Of a stretch of 5,076 nucleotides of DNA, positions 1-5,076 are shown piece by piece. The notes beneath the pieces were generated by a model. That model searched no databases. It worked only from the letters and a program-made list of their open reading frames with translations, and had not been told where the DNA came from. This DNA comes from Porticoccaceae bacterium UBA1989 (GTDB lineage: Bacteria; Pseudomonadota; Gammaproteobacteria; Pseudomonadales; Porticoccaceae), in NCBI GenBank assembly GCA_002335945.1, contig DDDD01000084.1:1-5076 (forward strand), written 5' to 3'. Position 1 is the stretch's first letter, and each line of letters begins with the position of its first letter. The position numbers and the translations under genes were made by a program.

Positions 1-468
1 GCCATAAGCACCTGTGTGATTGGTAGCGAATGGCTGGCAGAACAAAAAGGCACGCCAGAACCTGACCCTATGGCTCAGCTAATTCGCTGTACCGATCTGA
101 TGATGGCCAAAACAGGCCGCGTAGATCCCCTGTGGGGCGATGTTAGCCGCCATGTGCGCGGCGATATGAATATCCCGGTTGGCGGCGGCCCAGATACCTT
201 GCGCGCCATCTATGGACGGGGAATGGAAGAAGATGGATTCCTCACCAATGTTGCCGGTGATGGTCTCTACTACCTATTGGCATGGGATGCGGAAGGCAAT
301 CAGAAAGTGCGGGGGATTCATCAGTTTGGATCCGCCACAGACGACCCATCCTCAATCCATTATGCAGACCAGACCCAAGACTATGCTGATGAGGTGCTCC
401 ACGATCCGCTTTTTGATCCAGAGCTTAGAGCACCCCACATTAAACGCCGCTATGGGCCTGGCGAGTGA
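1..468 (+). CDS. Penicillin/AHL acylase family protein, C-terminal part (5' end outside window)
   Basis: This is the C-terminal 155 residues of a penicillin amidase-type Ntn-hydrolase, a group that cleaves amide bonds in acyl-homoserine lactones, beta-lactams or related acyl amides, usually in the periplasm. The frame is open from base 1 and ends at TGA 466-468, so the start lies outside the window; the GTG at 16 is internal. The family's C-terminal blocks are visible: WGDVSR, the glycine-rich GGGPDTLRAIYG, an AGDGLYYLLAWD strand, then IHQFGSATDDPSSIHYADQ, and a closing RRYGPGE. Known family members are made as a precursor cut into alpha and beta chains, and this piece would be the end of the beta chain. 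The catalytic N-terminal Ser of that chain and the signal peptide are not in view, so activity and substrate cannot be judged. The motifs look closer to the acyl-homoserine lactone/aculeacin acylase branch than to classical penicillin G acylase, but that is inference. It converges on the DUF1800 gene with a 16-base gap. Confidence 0.88.
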   Translation, partial: AISTCVIGSEWLAEQKGTPEPDPMAQLIRCTDLMMAKTGRVDPLWGDVSRHVRGDMNIPVGGGPDTLRAIYGRGMEEDGFLTNVAGDGLYYLLAWDAEGNQKVRGIHQFGSATDDPSSIHYADQTQDYADEVLHDPLFDPELRAPHIKRRYGPGE

Positions 469-484
469 ATTATAGAATTAGGCT
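469..484. other. Convergent 16-base gap without a visible terminator
   Basis: The acylase TGA (466-468) and the DUF1800 TAA (487-485 on the minus strand) face each other across 16 bases. I see only a weak AATT-ATAG-AATT symmetry here, and no GC-rich stem followed by a T-run in either direction in or around the gap. Transcripts from the two sides may therefore overlap at their 3' ends, or end by another mechanism. Confidence 0.6.
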
Positions 485-3106
485 TTAGCGCTGTATTAAA
501 AACTCAGGGGTGGTAGACACGGCATACACTGCTAGTTTATATCGCTCCTCCTCTGAGGCCACAGCCAAATTTGAAATCATCACCGATCTGGTACCTGTGT
601 TTTGCGTCTCGGCCAGCTGCCCTGCATTCAGATACAGGTCCAGATAATCTACCAGCGCAGTCGCTTTTGCCGTTTCATCACCGGCGCTGTCATTCCATAC
701 CGCCTGTAAGCCTGAATAATTGAGACGCACTTTCAACTGATCAATACTGAAGTTAGGGTGCCCACGGGTGTACTGGTTATAGCGTACGAAGTCACCATTA
801 ATGATCTGGTGGTAAGTGTTAAAAGTGCTAAATAACTGACTCTCGGTGACTAACTGTAACTCGGGAGATACTAGTGAATTACTCGCGATTTCACCGGTTG
901 GGGCAAAGTCCGGCGAGAAAAAATTAAAGACTGAGGGCGCAGCCAAGGCCGCTTGCCCAACCTGAGCACTCCTCGTGCGCATCAACGTTGCACCCGCATC
1001 AAATTGTTCAGCATACAAATAATTTAGGCCTTCAACCCCCTCGACCTCAGACGGCCCCAATGGGATATCGGAAGCAGCCTCAAACAGCCGTAAAATAGCG
1101 GTCAATTGCAGTACCGGTTCTTTTAGCTTGCCAAACGTTGTGCTGCTGCCCACTGAAGGGTTACGCGCTTCGACATCTAACAGAATTGCCCGCATAACCG
1201 CTTTGAGGTCACCGGTTTCACCGAAGGCATTCGCTACTCGTTCAATATAACTCTGGCTCGGATTTGAAGTGACAAAGCGTTGAATTAACTTACGCGCAAT
1301 AAAGGGTGCAGTGCTGCTGTGACTAACCAGTGCATCGAGTACGGTCCCCAGCTCGGCCTCCGCAGTCGCGCTATCCATAGTCGGGTTGGCGGCAATAATA
1401 AGCGCCTGACCATTGTCAGAAAATAACGTCTTTTGATCAAAATCATGATAGTCCGGGAAAAACTTCATGGACGCTGTCCAGCGAAATTGATACTCGTTGA
1501 CCTCTGAACCAGCATTAAAACTGTTATTCTCAACATTGGCATTATCATTACTATTAACTCGACTAAAACTGAGTCCCGTAAAAACCTTGGCCATCTGTTT
1601 AATGACATCATTGTCGTAGGTTGGCACCGGCAAACTATCTGCGGCTAAAATAATGGCGCCATTTTGTTGCCGTTGAAGCAACCCAAACGTAAATAACTGC
1701 ATCACTTCACGAGCATAGTTTTCATCCGGGTAATAACCACTATCTGGATCGGCTTTTTGGTTTCGAAGATGACTGAGATAAATGCCCATTATCGGATGCA
1801 AAGTCACGTCTTCGAGGGTCTGCCGGTAGGTTCCAAAGGCGTTATCAGCTAGCATATCCCAGTAATCTGAGAGCCCCCGAAAAGCATTATTCACCGTTGC
1901 ATTTTGATCGCTGACGACCATTATTTCACTGAGCGCAAACGCTACCCGCTGGCGTAACTGATCCCGGCCATAAAGCGCTATCGGCAAGAATGAATCCACC
2001 CTAATATTGGGTTCGTGTTCACCCTCAAATGCAGAGATGGTAGCGTCAACCAGCGATAGCATGCTGGTTTTCGGAATATCAAACTGCTGATCAATCCAGT
2101 CAGAATACACCTGAAGTCGATTGTCACCATCCGCGTCTATTTGCCCACGTAATTGTTCATAGGCATTCGGGGTTGGACCAAATGTCGATTGGGTCAAAAA
2201 GCGCAGTATGTCCTGGTCCACCTGTTCGGTGGTCAATGGCGTTTCTTCCGGCGCTTCTACCGTAGCGTCGTAGACAAGCGTCGCGAAGATTTCACCGCCG
2301 GGATAGTTGGCGGTATGGATGTTGACAAAAAATTCCCCATTAAATAAAGCATCGAGCATTTGCTGTTGATTGACAAAAATCCCCCCTGGAGCCAAGTCCC
2401 AAACGTAACTCGATAAAAACCCGCTAGACTCGATTTCTTTCACCTTAACACCCGAAGGTGCCAGGTGAACATGCTGATCTGTTTGCACCGAGCCCAGATT
2501 AGCAAAGCTATAACTCAGCAGACCTAAATCATTATCCCCCTGCAGTATAAAGCTCAGCACCCCAGAGCCATCAGTGACCGCATTGGCCTGAGGCGTAAAA
2601 TTGCCCAAAAATATTCGCCGGTTTGCGCTGTCATTAGGGGCATCGACAATACTGACACTCCCAGTCTGATCCGAGCTGAGGTTATAGCTACTGGCGTCAA
2701 CTAGACTTATATTCAAGGCCTCAGGTACTTCATTAATAGCATCCGCAACGGGGCGAACCTCAATCACTCGAGAGTTTTGATTCGCATCCAATTCAAAGTA
2801 AGCCCCAACGTCGCCGCCATCACTATAGGTGAGTTGGTAGTCGCTGGCCGATGCCGTGCTCTTAGTAATGTCAGCATTATCACTAAGTTCATAAGCGACA
2901 CTGATGGCATTGCTAGGTCCTGTGCGAACAATTTTAAACTTGCCAATTTGGTTATTGCTCTCAATAGCCTGGGCTGTGACTACGGACAAACCGACGACAA
3001 TTGGCTGCACAGGCGTCGCCGGTGCGCTAGAGCTACTATCACCACCACCGCCACCACAGCCTATTAATAATGTTGTTGTCGCCAATATAGCGATTGAGGA
3101 TTTCAT
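485..3106 (-). CDS. DUF1800 lipoprotein with Calx-beta-like and CHRD domains
   Basis: This 873-residue envelope protein belongs to the DUF1800 family, whose biochemical function is not established to my knowledge. Residues 1-17 are a lipoprotein signal: a short basic start, a hydrophobic stretch and the lipobox LIGC with Cys17. The +2 residue is Gly, not Asp, so outer-membrane sorting is expected. A Gly/Ser linker follows (18-27). Residues about 38-155 resemble a Calx-beta fold, with VRTG, SASDY and ADAINEVPE at the usual acidic positions. Residues about 164-280 are a CHRD domain, with QHVHLAP at 211-217 and NIHTANYPGGEI at 262-273. DUF1800 fills about 298-873, with FLTQSTFGPT, RVAFALSEIMVVS (387-399), PDENYAREVMQLFTFGL (460-476), HDFDQKTLF (554-562) and APSVFNFFSPDF (723-734). 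The ATG at 3106 is supported by GGAG seven bases upstream and overlaps the TGA of the DUF1501 gene, implying coupled translation. No frameshift or truncation is seen. Confidence 0.93.
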   Translation of the reverse strand: MKSSIAILATTTLLIGCGGGGGDSSSSAPATPVQPIVVGLSVVTAQAIESNNQIGKFKIVRTGPSNAISVAYELSDNADITKSTASASDYQLTYSDGGDVGAYFELDANQNSRVIEVRPVADAINEVPEALNISLVDASSYNLSSDQTGSVSIVDAPNDSANRRIFLGNFTPQANAVTDGSGVLSFILQGDNDLGLLSYSFANLGSVQTDQHVHLAPSGVKVKEIESSGFLSSYVWDLAPGGIFVNQQQMLDALFNGEFFVNIHTANYPGGEIFATLVYDATVEAPEETPLTTEQVDQDILRFLTQSTFGPTPNAYEQLRGQIDADGDNRLQVYSDWIDQQFDIPKTSMLSLVDATISAFEGEHEPNIRVDSFLPIALYGRDQLRQRVAFALSEIMVVSDQNATVNNAFRGLSDYWDMLADNAFGTYRQTLEDVTLHPIMGIYLSHLRNQKADPDSGYYPDENYAREVMQLFTFGLLQRQQNGAIILAADSLPVPTYDNDVIKQMAKVFTGLSFSRVNSNDNANVENNSFNAGSEVNEYQFRWTASMKFFPDYHDFDQKTLFSDNGQALIIAANPTMDSATAEAELGTVLDALVSHSSTAPFIARKLIQRFVTSNPSQSYIERVANAFGETGDLKAVMRAILLDVEARNPSVGSSTTFGKLKEPVLQLTAILRLFEAASDIPLGPSEVEGVEGLNYLYAEQFDAGATLMRTRSAQVGQAALAAPSVFNFFSPDFAPTGEIASNSLVSPELQLVTESQLFSTFNTYHQIINGDFVRYNQYTRGHPNFSIDQLKVRLNYSGLQAVWNDSAGDETAKATALVDYLDLYLNAGQLAETQNTGTRSVMISNLAVASEEERYKLAVYAVSTTPEFLIQR

Positions 3107-4587
3107 GATAGTTCTCCATAAATCGGAGCACCATTTATAAAACCAAGGTTCTCACTAATGTCGAAGGGATTAGGGAAATTATCTAGGGTGGGAAATAGAC
3201 CGCTTAAATCAGATTCTGCAACACCCATCCAGTTAGCCGCAATCGCCGCACATTGTGAATTGGCAGTGGTAGGAATCCAGCGACCACGATCAGTATCTAA
3301 GCCCTCATCGAGGGCAAGGTTAGGGTGGGAACCATAAAATCGTCCGCCATTAACCATATCACCCATCACCATCATATGTCCGCCCCAACCATGATCGGTA
3401 CCAGACTCAACAGGATCATCGCCGTTGGGGGTAAAGGTGCGCGCAAACTCAGAACACACCATGGTTAACACCTTGTCAAAGTCTCCCTGGGCATCCAGGC
3501 AGTCTCTAAACCCTTTTAATGAAGCATTGAGGTCTGCCATCAGCGCTTCATGGTCGGGCAACAGCTTTTGATGATTATCGAAACCGCCAACACTAATAAA
3601 ATAAACCGGGCGATTATTGTTGTTATTGGAACGCCCGGCGATCATCTTGGCTAGGGTTTTTAATTCTCGAGTAAGAACACTGTTAGTGCCCCCCGCAGCG
3701 GTGAAAATGCCATCATAGTCCACACCACTGGACTCCGCCTCCTGAAAAGCACCCTGCACTATGGTTTCAGCAAGCTGCGCAGAATCAAAGGTATCGCGAT
3801 ATTTCTGGGCCATTAAATGAGAGGATGAATCAATGGACTGCATAGAAGACTCAACGATAGCCTGACGATAACCATAAAACCCATACAGCGGTGCAACCCC
3901 ATCTCTCCCTAGGGCATAGGTATTAATTTGGCTATCACGGGTTACCTGAAAAGAATTTAGGCCTGATATCGAAATTAACGGCGATACCTGATTATCTGTA
4001 TTGTAGGGCGTTAACATCTCAGCCATACGTCCACCCCAACCATAGATAAATGGATTAGTTGGCTCACTTTGTAGTTGTCGTTCTTGATCAGTATGTGAAT
4101 AAAGCTGTGGTGGCAGATCTGCAACCCCAGAAAAATATTGTTCCCTAGATATAGGTGTTACCAGGTTCCCAGCGTTACAGATAACAGCGAGGTCCTGATT
4201 ATTAAAAAGCTCTGCCATTGCTGAGCAAGAGGGATGCATGGCAAATTCCGACGAATCGCTGCCCTCGTGGACCTTCGCCGGACTCACTAGATTGAGACTA
4301 TGCAAGCCCTCCTCCGGCAGCGCCACAACACCGCGACCCAGTTCATAGTTAGTACGCAAAGCACCACTACCCGTGGGCACAATCATATTGAAACAATCAT
4401 TGCCTCCCTCCAGCATAATGAACACTAGCGCCTTATAATCATTGGGGTCGTTAGGATCAGCCATTACATCGCTGGCATTCAGCAAACCCAACATACCCAC
4501 AGAGTTCGCTGCAACCGCAGTAGCCAAGGAGTACTGGGACGAATTTTTTAGAAACTTGCGACGGGAAATACCCTGTTTATAGATCAC
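3103..4587 (-). CDS. Tat-exported DUF1501 family protein
   Basis: This 494-residue protein is of the DUF1501 family, function uncharacterised. I place the start at GTG 4587 because AGGTGAG lies four bases upstream and the resulting N-terminus is a compact twin-arginine signal: SRRKFLK at residues 8-14, a weakly hydrophobic segment, and a likely cut after VMA (41-43). The frame stays open to a GTG at 4716, but those extra 43 residues would put the Tat motif too deep and cover the promoter region. Family blocks are GGNDCFNMIVP (61-71), MHPSCSAMAELF (117-128), SHTDQERQLQ (164-173), GWGGRM (183-188), GGFDNHQ (334-340), SEFART (379-384), GTDHGWGGHMMVMG (396-409) and GRFYG (415-419). Asp64, Asp337/His339 and Asp398-His399 follow an order resembling the metal ligands of alkaline phosphatase-like enzymes, an inferred link. 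A run of five Asn (321-325) precedes a beta strand. It is the first gene of a two-gene operon with the DUF1800 lipoprotein. Confidence 0.92.
   Translation of the reverse strand: MIYKQGISRRKFLKNSSQYSLATAVAANSVGMLGLLNASDVMADPNDPNDYKALVFIMLEGGNDCFNMIVPTGSGALRTNYELGRGVVALPEEGLHSLNLVSPAKVHEGSDSSEFAMHPSCSAMAELFNNQDLAVICNAGNLVTPISREQYFSGVADLPPQLYSHTDQERQLQSEPTNPFIYGWGGRMAEMLTPYNTDNQVSPLISISGLNSFQVTRDSQINTYALGRDGVAPLYGFYGYRQAIVESSMQSIDSSSHLMAQKYRDTFDSAQLAETIVQGAFQEAESSGVDYDGIFTAAGGTNSVLTRELKTLAKMIAGRSNNNNNRPVYFISVGGFDNHQKLLPDHEALMADLNASLKGFRDCLDAQGDFDKVLTMVCSEFARTFTPNGDDPVESGTDHGWGGHMMVMGDMVNGGRFYGSHPNLALDEGLDTDRGRWIPTTANSQCAAIAANWMGVAESDLSGLFPTLDNFPNPFDISENLGFINGAPIYGELS
3112..3117 (-). promoter_or_regulatory. 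Ribosome binding site of the DUF1800 gene, inside the DUF1501 3' end
   Basis: The minus strand reads GGAGAA, with seven bases between GGAG and the ATG at 3106. It lies within the last codons of the DUF1501 gene. Together with the ATGA overlap it suggests that ribosomes finishing the first gene reinitiate on the second. Confidence 0.7.
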
Positions 4588-4591
4588 AAAA

Positions 4592-4598
4592 CTCACCT
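4592..4598 (-). promoter_or_regulatory. Ribosome binding site deciding the DUF1501 start
   Basis: Read on the minus strand this is AGGTGAG, six of whose bases (AGGTGA) match the 3' part of the ideal AAGGAGGTGA Shine-Dalgarno. It ends four bases before GTG 4587. The short gap suits pairing with the 3' part of the Shine-Dalgarno. It supports GTG 4587 over the upstream GTG at 4716 and over the second in-frame GTG at 4596, which itself overlaps this site. Confidence 0.65.
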
Positions 4599-4641
4599 GC
4601 CAACGCGTTATTATTTTTATTGTTTGCCTAATGATACTCAG

Positions 4642-4670
4642 ATTATATCTTAGAGATATAACCACTGGCC
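4642..4670 (-). promoter_or_regulatory. Candidate sigma70 promoter of the DUF1501-DUF1800 operon
   Basis: On the minus strand a perfect TATAAT occupies 4647-4642, which would place the transcription start near 4635 and give a leader of about 48 bases before GTG 4587. At 17 bases upstream the -35 position (4670-4665) reads GGCCAG, a poor match to TTGACA. A strong -10 with a poor -35 suggests a weak or activator-dependent promoter. This is inference from sequence; a six-base match in an AT-rich stretch can arise by chance. Confidence 0.4.
4643..4661. repeat. Perfect 8-3-8 inverted repeat overlapping the candidate -10 box
   Basis: TTATATCT (4643-4650) and AGATATAA (4654-4661) are exact reverse complements separated by TAG. 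The left arm contains most of the minus-strand TATAAT. A dyad here could be an operator whose binding would block the operon promoter, or simply AT-rich chance symmetry. No regulator gene lies in the window to support either reading. Confidence 0.5.
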
Positions 4671-4673
4671 AGT
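4664..4673. repeat. 10-base palindrome ACTGGCCAGT at the expected -35 position
   Basis: The sequence is its own reverse complement. It covers the place where the -35 element of the operon promoter should be (4665-4670), where no consensus hexamer is seen, so it could be a protein-binding site replacing that contact. The neighbouring AGTCAGTC at 4671-4678 is a small direct repeat sharing its last bases. Function is inferred only from position. Confidence 0.4.
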
Positions 4674-4748
4674 CAGTCACTTTCCTTAAGCGCTTGCATT
4701 TGTCTGTCCAGACCACGAAAATACTGGCTTCCCAGCCCTCCCCTACAC

Positions 4749-4753
4749 AAGAG
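4749..4753 (+). promoter_or_regulatory. Ribosome binding site of the YlqF-type GTPase
   Basis: AAGAG lies six bases before the ATG at 4760. It is a moderate Shine-Dalgarno match and agrees with the family's conserved N-terminus, so the start is secure even though the site is not strong. Confidence 0.5.
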
Positions 4754-4759
4754 TTTGTT

Positions 4760-5076
4760 ATGTCTATTCAGTGGTATCCAGGTCATATGCACAAGGCCAG
4801 CAAGGAGATGATTGAGACATTACCTCTGGTTAATGTAGTGATAGAAGTACTCGACGCACGCATTCCCTACAGCAGTTCAAACCCGTTTATCGGTGAACTC
4901 TGCACTGAAAAGCCCTATATCAAACTCCTCAATAAAACTGACCTAGCCGACCCAGAGATTACTCTCCAATGGCAGGAATATTTTGAGCAGAGAAGCAACA
5001 CCAAAACTCTGGCGCTAGATTTAAAGAACCATGATCCCAGCAAACAGATTATTGATCTGATCAATAAACTCAGCCC
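4760..5076 (+). CDS. YlqF/RbgA-type ribosome biogenesis GTPase, N-terminal part (3' end outside window)
   Basis: These are the first 105 codons of a circularly permuted GTPase of the YlqF/RbgA (YlqF/YawG) family. RbgA in Bacillus assists late assembly of the large ribosomal subunit; the gammaproteobacterial members are assumed to act similarly in the cytoplasm. The protein opens with MSIQWYPGHMHKA, the family's characteristic start, followed by VVIEVLDARIPYSSSNP (about residues 26-42) and LLNKTDLADPE (about 55-65). NKTD is the G4 guanine-specificity motif; its position ahead of any P-loop is what marks the permuted order G4-G5-G1-G2-G3. ALDLKN near residue 87 is at the place expected for G5. 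G1 to G3 and the C-terminal helical domain would lie beyond the window. The ATG is preceded by AAGAG six bases upstream, an acceptable ribosome binding site. It is transcribed divergently from the DUF1501-DUF1800 operon and is probably functionally unrelated to it. The product would normally be near 300 residues. Confidence 0.92.
   Translation, partial: MSIQWYPGHMHKASKEMIETLPLVNVVIEVLDARIPYSSSNPFIGELCTEKPYIKLLNKTDLADPEITLQWQEYFEQRSNTKTLALDLKNHDPSKQIIDLINKLS

Noticed and set aside
179..475. Second plus-strand frame (98 codons) overlapping the acylase
   Set aside because: It is out of frame with a gene whose family motifs are clear, and its translation resembles no known family.
2153..2347. 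Small plus-strand open frame (64 codons) inside the DUF1800 gene
   Set aside because: It lies wholly antisense to well-conserved CHRD/DUF1800 coding sequence and has no recognisable domain; it is a shadow of the real gene.
3040..3060. Trinucleotide-like run (ACC/GCC repeats) that might be a microsatellite
   Set aside because: It is the coding strand complement of the Gly/Ser linker after the lipobox, a common feature of lipoproteins, and too short and imperfect to propose phase variation.
2777..3140. Overlapping plus- and minus-strand open frames over the 5' part of the DUF1800 gene
   Set aside because: They are shadows of the lipoprotein signal and Calx-beta-like region. Their low-complexity stretches simply mirror the Gly/Ser linker codons.
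4688..4695. Palindrome AAGCGCTT in the divergent intergenic region
   Set aside because: Eight-base palindromes are frequent by chance, and this one is not aligned with any promoter element I can support.
4588..4716. N-terminal extension of the DUF1501 frame up to GTG 4716
   Set aside because: It has no good ribosome binding site that I can see, buries the Tat motif about 50 residues in, and overlaps the likely promoter. GTG 4587 explains the data better.
4694..4725. Possible plus-strand promoter for the GTPase gene (TTGCAT with GAAAAT 17 bases downstream)
   Set aside because: Only three of six -35 bases and four of six -10 bases match consensus, which is not enough to call.

Overview
This 5,076-base window looks like a chromosomal segment of a gammaproteobacterium, probably a marine one. 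The best clue is the partial gene at the right end, whose N-terminus closely fits the gammaproteobacterial form of the circularly permuted GTPase YlqF/RbgA. The lipoprotein and Tat export signals also fit a Gram-negative cell. The genus cannot be fixed from this sequence alone.

Layout, left to right. Positions 1-468 (+) hold the last 155 codons of a penicillin/acyl-homoserine-lactone acylase-type Ntn-hydrolase. It meets the next gene tail to tail across a 16-base gap with no visible intrinsic terminator. Positions 485-4587 (-) are a two-gene operon read right to left. First comes a Tat-exported DUF1501 protein (3103-4587), then, with a 4-base ATGA overlap, a large DUF1800 lipoprotein (485-3106) that also carries a Calx-beta-like and a CHRD domain. 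Positions 4588-4759 are the divergent intergenic region, with a good -10 box for the operon and two short perfect palindromes. Positions 4760-5076 (+) are the start of the YlqF-type ribosome-assembly GTPase, cut by the window edge.

The operon is the interesting part. DUF1501 and DUF1800 genes recur side by side in many bacteria, but I know of no established biochemical function for the pair. Here the first product carries a twin-arginine signal, so it should cross the membrane already folded, and the second should be anchored as a lipoprotein, probably in the outer membrane. The overlap implies coupled translation. The DUF1501 protein has Asp/His motifs in an order resembling the metal ligands of the alkaline phosphatase superfamily. 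A working inference is therefore a cell-envelope hydrolase or metalloprotein working with a surface lipoprotein that has adhesion-type domains. The two flanking genes belong to other processes and do not clarify the operon's role. I see no RNA genes, CRISPR arrays, insertion sequences or long repeats.
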